A DNA stretch of 64,000 bases from assembly GCF_026000435.1 (NCBI RefSeq), contig NZ_AP026764.1:1178001-1242000 (forward strand), written 5' to 3'. Both the position numbers and the translations under genes were made by a program. This stretch comes from Vibrio sp. STUT-A11 (lineage in GTDB: Bacteria > Pseudomonadota > Gammaproteobacteria > Enterobacterales > Vibrionaceae). A model generated the notes under the pieces. That model searched no databases and was not told where the DNA came from. It saw only the letters and a list, made by a program, of their open reading frames with translations. How positions within the stretch are numbered: the stretch's first letter is position 1; each line of letters opens with the position of its first letter. Positions 37,072 through 45,697 of this stretch are shown piece by piece.

Positions 37072-37983
37072 TCAACGTCCTTCTAGAGTGTTATTAAATT
37101 CTTTACTCAACCAAGACTTCAGAGTAAGAACATTTTCGTTACGCAACTTTTCAGGTTTGCAAACAAAGAAAAATTCCAAATGCGGATTTTTAACCGGGGT
37201 ACCGACTTCTGTTAACAAACCGTGTTTAATTTCATCACGAACGAATAATCGGTGGGTGACGAAAACGCCCAGCTTTCGAATCGCGGCTTGAACGGCATGT
37301 ATTGACGCAATAAAACTCAAATTATTGCGCTGTTTAGGGACAGGGAGCGAGTTACCCTGACACCAGACACTCCAGTCCTGTTTTCTACGCAGGTTTTCGG
37401 CATAAATCGCGGGATAGCGTTGTAACAAGTCAGCAGCACTCTGGGGAGCTTGCGATGGCTGCAATAAGTCCGGGCTGCAAACCAGCAAGAGTTCATCATC
37501 CCCGAGTTTTTCACAATAGTAATCTTCCCATTCGTCGGGAGTTCCGTGAATGATCGCGACATCCACTCCTTCTTGGTTTAAATCAAATGGGCCGATTAAG
37601 TTTGACAGGCGAATATCCACATTGGGCGCATATTGCTGGAAATTATTTACTCGTGGCACCCACCAATGTATCGCCAGAGAGTTGATCATATTCAGGGTGA
37701 TTCGATTTGATTGTGGCTGATGAGTGACGGCTTCTGTCGCCTCGACAATCGTTTTTAATGCTGGAGCAATGTCATTGTAGTATTTCTGACCAACGGAGTT
37801 GAGCTGAACCTGCCTGCCAACACGCTGAAACAAAGGCTGTCCGATAAGAGACTCAAGGCTTTTTATCGCTTGGCTGATTGCAGAATGGCTCACGCTAAGC
37901 ACGGCAGCGGCTTCGGTCATACTGCCAGTTTCTGCAACCGCGACAAAGGCGTAAAGAGATTTCAGTGGTGGTCGTTTATTCAT
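37072..37983 (-). CDS. LysR family transcriptional regulator
   Basis: 303 residues. N-terminal winged helix (PPLKSLYAFVAVAETGSMTEAAAVLSV split by helix-turn-helix, about 5-65), then a GcvA-like effector domain with PNVDIRLSNLI and WEDYYCEKLGDDELLLVCSP. Divergent from the DMT transporter at 38079 across 95 bases, the classic LysR arrangement, so that transporter is its likely target. Confidence 0.88.
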   Translation of the reverse strand: MNKRPPLKSLYAFVAVAETGSMTEAAAVLSVSHSAISQAIKSLESLIGQPLFQRVGRQVQLNSVGQKYYNDIAPALKTIVEATEAVTHQPQSNRITLNMINSLAIHWWVPRVNNFQQYAPNVDIRLSNLIGPFDLNQEGVDVAIIHGTPDEWEDYYCEKLGDDELLLVCSPDLLQPSQAPQSAADLLQRYPAIYAENLRRKQDWSVWCQGNSLPVPKQRNNLSFIASIHAVQAAIRKLGVFVTHRLFVRDEIKHGLLTEVGTPVKNPHLEFFFVCKPEKLRNENVLTLKSWLSKEFNNTLEGR

Positions 37984-38078
37984 TTGTAAGTTTATCTAAC
38001 AGGTTTGTTTAAATATATTCGTTTTTTTCTTTGTTGTCATTGCACTAGTATGAGCTCGTCGATAAGGAGGATATCATT

Positions 38079-38999
38079 TTGCTGAAGAACCATGCTGTAC
38101 CTTACATGCTAATTTCAACGTTCAGTTTGTCATTAACTGGACTTTTATTAAAAAAACTTACCGAAATGATGGGCATTGAGCTGCTTACATTTCTACGTTT
38201 TCTCATGCCAACATTGTTACTTTTTGCAATCGTATTGGCATCAAAGTTACCTCTGCCACCACGTAAAGTAATAAAACCTATTATTATTCGTGGGTTATGT
38301 ATTGCTGCATGCCAACTGTGCTTTATTGCCTCGTTGAATACCTTATCCCTGGTAGAAAGCTCGGTACTTTTTGCAACAGGACCGCTCTTTATTGCCGTTC
38401 TGGAAAAGTTGTTTTTTAAAGTAAAGATTAAACCTGAAACGAAATTTGGGTTAGCGGCAACTTTTGTTGGCGTGTTAATGCTGGCTGGGGATGTGTCAGG
38501 TATTCAGTTTAGACCGGAGCTGTTGATAGGTTTAGGTGCGGGATTCTTTAGTGCAGGGTCACAGGTGAGTTTGTTTCGCGCCAGCAAGAATGAGGTCAAG
38601 CCTGCAGCACTCAATAGTTGGACATTTTTAATCGCAGCGTTGAGTGTTCTGCCATTGTCATTTCTCTCAGGTTTGTCCGAGATGGATATGCAGATATTAA
38701 TCGAACCACAACTCAACACTTTGGTGTGGGTATGCCTTTTAGCGCTCTCGATATCCGTCGTCGGGAATCAAATCTTTCGTTCTAAAGCTTACAGACTGGC
38801 CGAAAGTAACTCGCAACTTGCACCGCTGATTTTTACCAATCTACTGTTTACCGCGGTATGGCAGGTCTTGTTTTTTGATGAAAGTTTTTCTCACTACCAG
38901 GTCGTCGGAATTACGCTGATCATTCTAGCTGCGCTGATGAATAGTTTTGCCGCCAAGTTATTCAGGCACTTCTTTCCTACACCAGTTCATCACGTTTGA
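38079..38999 (+). CDS. DMT superfamily (EamA) transporter
   Basis: 306 residues, TTG start at 38079 chosen because AAGGAGG lies eight bases upstream; the next in-frame ATG is nine codons later without a ribosome site. Ten membrane segments in two EamA repeats. Probably a metabolite exporter, substrate unknown. Divergent from the LysR gene. Confidence 0.8.
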   Translation: MLKNHAVPYMLISTFSLSLTGLLLKKLTEMMGIELLTFLRFLMPTLLLFAIVLASKLPLPPRKVIKPIIIRGLCIAACQLCFIASLNTLSLVESSVLFATGPLFIAVLEKLFFKVKIKPETKFGLAATFVGVLMLAGDVSGIQFRPELLIGLGAGFFSAGSQVSLFRASKNEVKPAALNSWTFLIAALSVLPLSFLSGLSEMDMQILIEPQLNTLVWVCLLALSISVVGNQIFRSKAYRLAESNSQLAPLIFTNLLFTAVWQVLFFDESFSHYQVVGITLIILAALMNSFAAKLFRHFFPTPVHHV

Positions 39000-39018
39000 A
39001 TGGTCCATCTCGTCAGTT

Positions 39019-39045
39019 AAAGAGGGCTGGTGAACCAGCCCTTGT
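39019..39045. terminator. Bidirectional terminator hairpin
   Basis: AGGGCTGGT (39023-39031) pairs with ACCAGCCCT (39034-39042) between two convergent genes; weak T-rich stretches occur on both sides. Confidence 0.7.
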
Positions 39046-39049
39046 TTGA

Positions 39050-39532
39050 TCAAACTTTTGATAGAATATCCTCGACCACTTTTTCCGGAGGCTGATTAAT
39101 ATCGATATAGATTGCCTCCTGTTCGCTGGGTTCTACCAGAGTGCTAAACTGGCTTTCTAGCATCGCTGAACCTTGGAAATAGTGATCTTCTCGGGCCTTA
39201 AGCCGTGACCATATTGTGTCAAAATCGCCTTTTAAATAGCAGAACGTGAGATCATTACAGCCTACTTTTAATGCTTCTCTGTACTCGGGTTTCAGTGCAG
39301 AGCATGCCAACACCAAGTTATCTTGTTCTTGGATAAGCGCATTGAGCGTTAGCAGCCACTCTTTTCTGTCTTCATCGGTAAGAGGGATGCCATTCCTCAT
39401 TTTTTCAACGTTCTCCGCTGGATGGTAATCATCACCATCGAAAAAAGGGATGTTCAGAGATTTTGCCAGCGAGTTACCGATAGAAGATTTACCGCACCCA
39501 GAAACACCCATAACGACATATTTTTTATTCAT
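39050..39532 (-). CDS. gntK: Gluconokinase
   Basis: 160 residues. Walker A GVSGCGKSS near the N-terminus, FFDGDDYHPAENVEKM and PLTDEDRKEWL are GntK marks. It phosphorylates D-gluconate to 6-phosphogluconate for the Entner-Doudoroff and pentose phosphate routes. Last gene after the TRAP transporter, 34 bases downstream, which points to gluconate as the transported sugar acid. Confidence 0.94.
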   Translation of the reverse strand: MNKKYVVMGVSGCGKSSIGNSLAKSLNIPFFDGDDYHPAENVEKMRNGIPLTDEDRKEWLLTLNALIQEQDNLVLACSALKPEYREALKVGCNDLTFCYLKGDFDTIWSRLKAREDHYFQGSAMLESQFSTLVEPSEQEAIYIDINQPPEKVVEDILSKV

Positions 39533-39566
39533 AGTATCAACTCATAATTAGGCTTAACTGGCAAGC

Positions 39567-41003
39567 TTATCGCCACCATAATGCAAGCTCAGGGAAAACA
39601 ATCACGAGAGCAAGAACACAAACTTGTAGAGCTATAAATGGAAGAAGTGCTGTAAATATCTCACCCAGACTAATGTCTTTCGGCGCAACAGATTTGAGAT
39701 AAAATGCTGCCGGACCAAACGGCGGAGACAAGAACGCAACCTGCATATTCAGACAGAATACGACACCAAACCAGATTGGATCCATTCCAAGGCCAGTGAT
39801 GATCGGGACGAAAATCGGCATAGTCAGTAGTGCAACGCCAACCCAGTCGAGGAACATACCCAGAACAAACAGTATTGCCATCATGATCAGCAGAGTAGAC
39901 ATCGCGTCACCACCACTTAGGGCGAGAATGGTTTCCTCAACAAAGTCGATACCACCCATTAGGTTGTAAACACCAACCAGTGCTGAAGCGCCGATACCGA
40001 TCCACATGATCATGCCACAGGTACGCATGGTGGCGATGGAAGACTCTTTAACCATTTTCCAATTTAGCTCTTTGCGGATCGCAGCACTGATAGCAATACC
40101 GACCACGCCTAGCGCAGAAGCTTCGGTAACGGATGCGACACCGGTGTAAATACTACCGAGAACCGTCGCAACCGATAGGAGAGGGAAGAACAGTGCCTTG
40201 AAGTAGCTTGGATGAGCTTCAGCATCTTTGGCCAGATCTTCTTCTGACGGTAGTGGGGCAAGGGCTGGATTCAGCTTACAGCGAATCAGTACGTAAGCCA
40301 TGTAAAACATAGCCAGAATAAACGCTGGTAAGAAGGCCGCTTTAAATAGTTCGCCAATCGATACTGACGCCGATAAACCATAAATAATCAGCACGATACT
40401 TGGTGGAAGCATGGTACCTAAAGCACCACCAGCACATGTTGTACCGATTGCTAATTTACGGTCATAGCCCAGTCTTAGCATTTGTGGTAGCGCAAGAATG
40501 CCGAGTAGTACCGTTTCACCGCCGATAACGCCCGACATAGAAGCCAGAATCACCGCGACAAGTAAGGTTTGAACCGCAACACCACCACGTACTTTGCGGC
40601 CGACACTTTTCATTGCATCGAACAAGTCTCTGGCAATGCCTGAGCGATCGAGCAGGGCGGCCATGAGTACAAACATCGGCACCGCAAGGAACACATACCC
40701 ACTCACGAAGCTGAAAATACGACTGGTGATAAGTGGCAATGCATCGACGCCAAACCAACCTAAGGTAAAGACAAGGGCGACGAGCCCTGTTACAAACGCT
40801 AATTGCATGCCAGTCAACAATAGACCAATCATCAAAACCAGCATCAGCAAGCTGCCGTACTCGATTCCAATTGATGACAAGTTCGATGTGAAAGTTTGCA
40901 CACCAACCCATCCTAAAGCAGCGGCTAACGTCAGAAGGCTTATTATAAGGAACACAGGCTTGTAGCTCCCTACAGCTTGTTTTGTAGAAGATAAATTATT
41001 CAT
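39567..41003 (-). CDS. TRAP transporter large permease (DctM type)
   Basis: 478 residues, about 12-13 membrane segments, with PPSIVLIIYGLSASVSIGELF and MFLDWVGVALLTMPIFVPI typical of DctM. It carries the transport pathway, driven by the sodium gradient in known members. Overlaps the small permease by eight bases. Confidence 0.93.
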   Translation of the reverse strand: MNNLSSTKQAVGSYKPVFLIISLLTLAAALGWVGVQTFTSNLSSIGIEYGSLLMLVLMIGLLLTGMQLAFVTGLVALVFTLGWFGVDALPLITSRIFSFVSGYVFLAVPMFVLMAALLDRSGIARDLFDAMKSVGRKVRGGVAVQTLLVAVILASMSGVIGGETVLLGILALPQMLRLGYDRKLAIGTTCAGGALGTMLPPSIVLIIYGLSASVSIGELFKAAFLPAFILAMFYMAYVLIRCKLNPALAPLPSEEDLAKDAEAHPSYFKALFFPLLSVATVLGSIYTGVASVTEASALGVVGIAISAAIRKELNWKMVKESSIATMRTCGMIMWIGIGASALVGVYNLMGGIDFVEETILALSGGDAMSTLLIMMAILFVLGMFLDWVGVALLTMPIFVPIITGLGMDPIWFGVVFCLNMQVAFLSPPFGPAAFYLKSVAPKDISLGEIFTALLPFIALQVCVLALVIVFPELALWWR

Positions 41004-41544
41004 CGCCTTCTTTCCTTAGTTGTTGAATTTCTCTAATCAAATGCAAAATGAACTGAATAAACATCAAGCAAACGGTAAATAGAATGATTCCTTTAAGCAG
41101 GGCAGGAAATGGAGGATTCCAAGCGGAGCCGGAGGTTTCTAATCGTATTCCCCCCCAAGGGGCAAACCATGAGTTAGCCACAGTTTGCCACGCTGCATAA
41201 ATCAACAATCCACTAAATAGCAGTCCCGCTAAGTGGTGAAAGACATTCAGGTAGTGCTTTGTCTTTTGTGATACTGCATCGTAAACAAGAACAACTCTTA
41301 CGTGCTTATCGGTAGCCAGTGCGTAAGCACCACCAATGACAAACAGTGCGCCACCAATAAAAGAAGCGGTTTCATGAACCCATATTGTCGGCGAGTTAAA
41401 CAAATAGCGACTTGCGACTTCATAAAAAGAAATGAGCACGGTGGCAACAAACAATAAACTAAACAGCTCACTGATTTTGGTTATTGCTTTATCGAGTATA
41501 TTGTGAGGCATTTCAGCCACGACATTGGTGTCTGATTCTTTCAT
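40996..41544 (-). CDS. TRAP transporter small permease (DctQ type)
   Basis: 182 residues from the ATG at 41544 (an in-frame TTG at 41559 is possible). Four membrane segments; EVASRYLFNSPTIWVHETASF is the DctQ signature. It pairs with the large permease. Confidence 0.9.
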   Translation of the reverse strand: MKESDTNVVAEMPHNILDKAITKISELFSLLFVATVLISFYEVASRYLFNSPTIWVHETASFIGGALFVIGGAYALATDKHVRVVLVYDAVSQKTKHYLNVFHHLAGLLFSGLLIYAAWQTVANSWFAPWGGIRLETSGSAWNPPFPALLKGIILFTVCLMFIQFILHLIREIQQLRKEGDE

Positions 41545-41566
41545 ATGTCTAGTTCCCAATGAAATA

Positions 41567-41584
41567 GGGAGGAGTTACCCTCCC
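41567..41584 (-). other. Intercistronic hairpin after the TRAP binding protein
   Basis: GGGAGG-N6-CCTCCC directly after the binding-protein stop. Such hairpins protect the message of the abundant binding protein; no T run, so not a full terminator. Confidence 0.5.
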
Positions 41585-41592
41585 TTAACAAC

Positions 41593-42609
41593 TTATAGAA
41601 GGCCTGAGTCTTTTAAGTAAGTCGTAATAGAATCGTAAACTTTTTTAGCATTTGGAGAGAGCTCTGCGTATTTCTTCCACTCACCCATTGCGATTTGACG
41701 GAACTTCTTACGTTCTTCTTCCGACCAGTCGTGAATGGTGATGTTAGGATTCGCTTCAGCTTCCTTAACGGCTTTTTGATCGGCAATACGAAGTTGGGTT
41801 GTAATATCTTCGGCAAAGTCACGCACCGATACCGTCATGATTTCCTGAAGATCCGCAGGTAGTTTGTCCCACTTTTTCTGGCTCATTGAGATATCAATGG
41901 TTGGCAGAGAGTGGAAGCCCGGTTGAACAGGATGGGTTGCGATATCGTTCATGCCTGCTTGATGGTTGGTAGAGAAAACGGTGTAGTCAGCAGCATCAAT
42001 AACGCCTTTACTCAAACCGGTAAAGACTTCTGATCCAGGCAGGTTTACTGGGGTTGCACCGGCTGCAGCAAACACTTGCTGTACCAGACCTTCTGGAGCG
42101 CGCAATTTCAGACCTTTAAGATCATCAACACCGTTTAGTGGAACCTTAGATACAAACGATTCGACGCCTGTTGTTGAACCACCAATGTATTTCACGCCAT
42201 AAGGAGCATACAGCTCTGTCATCAACTCATAACCACCGCCATAGTTGATGTATTGCAGCAGTTGACGTGTATCAGACCACGCACCAACCATATTACCAAT
42301 CAGACCAAAAGCAGGATCCTGACCAGTGAAGTAACCGGTTGCCGTAATATGACCGTCGATGATGCCCATTTTAATCGCACCCAAGGTTTCAGTGTGTTTA
42401 ACCACCGCACCTACTGGCAATAAATCAATTTCAATGCGGCCACCAGACATTTGCTCTACGCGTTCCGTCCACTCTTTTTGAACCTGGAAGTTCTTATCAC
42501 CAGATGGGTCACTGGATTGAAATTTGAAGTTAAAGTTCGCAGCGAAAGCAGAAGAGGATAGCAACGCTAGTGAGACAGCTGAGGTTAGGGATTTTTGTAT
42601 GATGTTCAT
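41593..42609 (-). CDS. TRAP transporter substrate-binding protein (DctP type)
   Basis: 338 residues with a signal peptide (about 1-23, SSAFA). DctP family: RAPEGLVQQVFAAAGATPVNLPGSEVF carries the conserved arginine and asparagine of the ligand site. Its position with gntK and under two GntR-type operators points to gluconate or a related aldonate. First gene of the operon. Confidence 0.92.
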   Translation of the reverse strand: MNIIQKSLTSAVSLALLSSSAFAANFNFKFQSSDPSGDKNFQVQKEWTERVEQMSGGRIEIDLLPVGAVVKHTETLGAIKMGIIDGHITATGYFTGQDPAFGLIGNMVGAWSDTRQLLQYINYGGGYELMTELYAPYGVKYIGGSTTGVESFVSKVPLNGVDDLKGLKLRAPEGLVQQVFAAAGATPVNLPGSEVFTGLSKGVIDAADYTVFSTNHQAGMNDIATHPVQPGFHSLPTIDISMSQKKWDKLPADLQEIMTVSVRDFAEDITTQLRIADQKAVKEAEANPNITIHDWSEEERKKFRQIAMGEWKKYAELSPNAKKVYDSITTYLKDSGLL

Positions 42610-42662
42610 TCATTCGTCCTTTAATTTATTATCGGATCTACTTGTATTCCTACTACGCCCGA

Positions 42663-42678
42663 ATGTTACCGGGAACAT
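42663..42678. promoter_or_regulatory. GntR-type operator 1
   Basis: ATGTTACCGGGAACAT differs by one base from the E. coli GntR consensus ATGTTACCGGTAACAT. About 55 bases upstream of the TRAP binding-protein start. Confidence 0.8.
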
Positions 42679-42683
42679 TTGCG

Positions 42684-42699
42684 AAGTTACCGGTAACAT
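42684..42699. promoter_or_regulatory. GntR-type operator 2
   Basis: AAGTTACCGGTAACAT, containing the perfect palindrome GTTACCGGTAAC. Centre 21 bases from operator 1, two helical turns, suited to cooperative binding by a repressor released by gluconate. Confidence 0.85.
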
Positions 42700-42888
42700 C
42701 TGTTGAATTCTAGGAGTTTGATCACGTTCTATAACATCTTTAATTAATTTCTAACATAAATGAGAGGTGTGTTATGAATGTACTAATATCTGTCGCGTGA
42801 ATTTTTCTGGTTCGAGATAGACTTTGCTACTGGTTTCAGTTATATCTCATCTTTCCGTGAGATGTTTTTTTAAGAAGGGTTGTTCGTC

Positions 42889-43530
42889 ATGTTGGAGATG
42901 TTTGGCGTAATTAATATATGGACGTATTTAGTAGGATTAACCATGATAATCCTCGCTCCGGGCCCGAACTCTCTTTATGTGTTGAAATCGAGTTCATCGC
43001 TGGGTGTTAAGGCGGGCTACAAAGCGGCTTCAGGTGTGCTTATTGGTGACGCGGTTTTAATTTTGCTCTCTTATCTAGGTGTCGCTTCATTAATTCAAGC
43101 GTCTCCTGTTCTGTTCACGATTATCCGTTACTTGGGTGCCGCGTATTTGCTCTATTTAGGGGTGAAAATCATCCATCAATTACTGAGTCAAACAAATGAT
43201 GATGAGTCTGAAGTCGCTCGCCCTAAAAAGAGAGAAAATGTGTTCGCTAAGTCGCTGACTTTGAGTTTGACTAATCCGAAAGCGATCCTGTTTTACGTCT
43301 CATTCTTTATCCAGTTTATCGATTATACGTACGAAAATACCTGGATTTCATACCTAATCCTCGCGTTTATTCTCGAAGTCTTCAGTATCATTTATCTGAG
43401 TACGCTGATCTTTCTCGGCTCATCTTTAACCCAATTATTCAAAGATAATAAGGTGTTAGCAAAGTTAGGCAACGGATTGCTTGGTATGTTCTTTATGGGG
43501 TTTGCGGCAAGGCTAGCGAGCTTGAGTTGA
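42889..43530 (+). CDS. leuE: Leucine efflux protein LeuE-like (LysE/RhtB family)
   Basis: 213 residues from the ATG at 42889 (AAGAAGGG upstream). Six membrane segments; INIWTYLVGLTMIILAPGPNS and LSLTNPKAILFYVSFFIQFID closely follow E. coli LeuE along its length. Exports leucine or related amino acids. Followed by a terminator. Confidence 0.87.
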   Translation: MLEMFGVINIWTYLVGLTMIILAPGPNSLYVLKSSSSLGVKAGYKAASGVLIGDAVLILLSYLGVASLIQASPVLFTIIRYLGAAYLLYLGVKIIHQLLSQTNDDESEVARPKKRENVFAKSLTLSLTNPKAILFYVSFFIQFIDYTYENTWISYLILAFILEVFSIIYLSTLIFLGSSLTQLFKDNKVLAKLGNGLLGMFFMGFAARLASLS

Positions 43531-43624
43531 TATTCAATTGCTGCATATCTGAGCAAGTCCTTATTTGCCCGAAGGTCTTAACTGGAAGAACGGGAGTTGA
43601 GGGGGTTTTATTGCTCTAATAGAG

Positions 43625-43659
43625 AAAAAGTGGGGGTATGGTCACTCCTCCACTTTTTT
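43625..43659 (+). terminator. Terminator between leuE and the VF530 gene
   Basis: AAAAAGTGG pairs with CCACTTTTTT around an 18-base inner part that also pairs partly. A and T runs flank both sides, so it may serve both convergent genes. Confidence 0.75.
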
Positions 43660-43724
43660 GATATTCAAACGACCTAATTGCTTTTGTGTTTCTAGGCTCT
43701 TGGCGGCGATATGCTGTCTAGGTC

Positions 43725-44132
43725 TTATCGTCTGGAACGATTCCGAGAAGAACGTTCTTTGTGCGCTGAAGCGGCTTTCGCTTGTGACTTTAAAATTGAC
43801 TCAACCGTCAGTTCCATTGGCTCTTTAGGTTTGAGTCCGTTTGGAAACGTACGGGCACGTGGAGGCAGTTCGAACTCTTCACTTGATGCTCTCGGCATGC
43901 GCTTAAATCGGTACAAATAAAAGTTCTCTAACTTCTCTCTTGCCCAATCTGTTTTCTTTAAATACTTCACGCTACTTGTGACTGAGGGATTGGTATGAAA
44001 ACAATTAAATCGCATGGCTGCATCTAAGATATCCCATCCATAAAAGTCCGCTAGTTCAGCGATCATCGTCTCTAGTTTAAGACCATGGAGAGGGTTGTTT
44101 TTTTGAAGTTCAATTCTTTCTTCATCAGTCAT
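43725..44132 (-). CDS. VF530 family (DUF2132) putative DNA-binding protein
   Basis: 135 residues. NNPLHGLKLETMIAELADFYGW, CFHTNPSVTSSVKYLKKTDWARE and KLENFYLYRF match VF530, a small Vibrio fischeri fold thought to bind DNA. The C-terminal 55 residues are basic and rich in Arg/Ser, an extension to the usual domain. Convergent with leuE. Confidence 0.85.
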   Translation of the reverse strand: MTDEERIELQKNNPLHGLKLETMIAELADFYGWDILDAAMRFNCFHTNPSVTSSVKYLKKTDWAREKLENFYLYRFKRMPRASSEEFELPPRARTFPNGLKPKEPMELTVESILKSQAKAASAHKERSSRNRSRR

Positions 44133-44356
44133 GATCTGTACCTCAGGGGCTCGTGTTTAAATATAGGCATAATACCAATTCCCACAATAATCTGACCATT
44201 TACTCATCAAGATTAGGATTTTGTATGGGTATGACATGTAATAGCTTAAAAGCGTGAAAGATGCTCGTTATAAAGCAATATCAATAGAAGAAAGGGAATC
44301 AGGTAAAGAAAATTGAGGGGATTGAAAAGGGGGAGATGTTTATAGAATCAGAGATA

Positions 44357-44396
44357 AGTGGCGCAAGCCGTAGTTTCCTACAGCCTGCGCCTACTT
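44357..44396 (-). terminator. Hairpin after the cold shock gene
   Basis: AGTGGCGCAAGCCGTAG pairs with CTACAGCCTGCGCCTACT with a few mismatches around TTTC; immediately downstream of the csp stop codon on the minus strand. The T run is weak. Confidence 0.65.
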
Positions 44397-44402
44397 AAAA
44401 TC

Positions 44403-44615
44403 TTATGCTACTTCAACGTTAGCAGCTTGAAGACCTTTTTGGCCTTGCTCTACTTCGAAAGTCACTTTTTGACCTTCAGCTAGAGTTTTGAAACCGTCAG
44501 AAACGATTGCACGGAAGTGAACGAATACGTCTGCGCCGCCGTTGTCTTGAGTTAGGAAACCAAAACCTTTAGTTTCGTTGAACCATTTTACAGAACCAGT
44601 TGTTTTATTAGACAT
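44403..44615 (-). CDS. CspA-type cold shock protein
   Basis: 70 residues with both RNA-binding motifs KGFGFLTQ and VFVHF; single cold shock domain. An RNA chaperone that melts message structure. The 297 bases upstream are gene-free and could hold the long 5' leader typical of cspA-like genes, but I could not find a clear cold box. Confidence 0.93.
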   Translation of the reverse strand: MSNKTTGSVKWFNETKGFGFLTQDNGGADVFVHFRAIVSDGFKTLAEGQKVTFEVEQGQKGLQAANVEVA

Positions 44616-44912
44616 GATATGTCCCTTATATAAATTGAAAAAATTAATTATTTGAATGCGCTAGTAGCTTGAATTATTTAATGTATCTTTGAAGCTAAGG
44701 GAAACACTGAGGATAACAACTTGGTTTTCTAAGGGTTTTACTTTTACTACGTGATGTCTCATTTAATAACTCTGAACAACAGAGCGGCGCCATTATTGTC
44801 TTTTAGTTGCTACATGTAAAGGATTATTTTTGTTTATTTTTTTGAGGGGGCGTCTTTAAACTGTCAGGGCTGTTCGCTGACACGTTCTACAATTTGAGCC
44901 ATATAAGTGATG

Positions 44913-45437
44913 TCACGTCGCCGTCTCGAAGCAATCATTGTAACTTGAGCAGGCTTCACAGCTTGGGGAACGACACACATAATCGCCACCGTTTTCACAT
45001 AGCTGACGGTATAAAAACCGTTTCCAGCGCATATTGCTAACATTTTTTGTAGATAAGGTGGGGAAGTAGTCAGAAAATAACTGTGTAAGTACAGCTCTTT
45101 CAGGTAGCCCTAAGTCATGCCAGAGGTGTTGGCTTCCCATACAGCCACTGGATATAACGATGGCCATTTCCTCTGCAAACGGACGTGAGTTAGCCAAGTT
45201 CTGAGATAACAATTGACGTAGCTGATCGTATTCTTCGGTTCGTAATGCCATTAACTCGCTACGTAATGCGGCTTGTTTGGTTTCTAGGTTGATTGAATTA
45301 CCTCCAAGATCGAAGGACTCAATCACGTGAATAAAGCGATTTTTATCCAGTCCGAGGTAAAGTGGTAGTGCAGACCGCCCACTCAAATATGAGTGGACGA
45401 TTGGTTGCCAGTACTGTTTGCATTTTCCAGCGTTCAC
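44913..45437 (-). CDS. nifQ: NifQ, molybdenum donor for FeMo-co
   Basis: 174 residues. The GTG start at 45437 shares one base with the ferredoxin TAG stop. The C-terminus carries C-x4-C-x2-C-x5-C (CRSPSCEACSSYNDC), the NifQ motif that holds a Mo-Fe-S cluster. It supplies molybdenum to NifEN/NifH. Last gene of nifB-fdx-nifQ. Confidence 0.93.
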   Translation of the reverse strand: MNAGKCKQYWQPIVHSYLSGRSALPLYLGLDKNRFIHVIESFDLGGNSINLETKQAALRSELMALRTEEYDQLRQLLSQNLANSRPFAEEMAIVISSGCMGSQHLWHDLGLPERAVLTQLFSDYFPTLSTKNVSNMRWKRFLYRQLCENGGDYVCRSPSCEACSSYNDCFETAT

Positions 45438-45697
45438 TATACCGAGCTCCCTTGCTGCTGCGGGCTCAAGCTGCCTAAAGGATTTAGGGGTCGATTGGCG
45501 TGATCAACAATCGCCTCCTCGATAGGGCAAATACTGGCGCATTGTGGCTCGTGCCAGAAAGAAGCACACTCATTACACCGCTTAGTATGAATCGCAAATG
45601 GTTTGTCTGCTCTGTTGCTTTTATATATCGCCTGATTCGGGCATACCGTCATACAAGCATGACAGCCGACACATTTATTGTTGATTGAAAAGCTCAT
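45437..45697 (-). CDS. nifB-linked 2[4Fe-4S] ferredoxin
   Basis: 86 residues from the ATG at 45697 (GGAGAC upstream). Cluster motifs CVGCHACMTVCP and C-x2-C-x8-C-x3-CP (CNECASFWHEPQCASICP), the long-spaced second motif of Alvin-type ferredoxins. Overlaps nifB by 23 bases. Probably gives electrons to the NifB radical SAM reaction. Confidence 0.9.
   Translation of the reverse strand: MSFSINNKCVGCHACMTVCPNQAIYKSNRADKPFAIHTKRCNECASFWHEPQCASICPIEEAIVDHANRPLNPLGSLSPQQQGSSV

Noticed and set aside
40516..40965. Long frames on both strands inside the TRAP large permease gene
   Set aside because: Shadows of the DctM frame, which is confirmed by family motifs and its partners.
43711..43920. 69-codon plus-strand frame
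   Set aside because: Antisense to the C-terminal part of the VF530 gene; its Arg/Ser-rich complement explains it.
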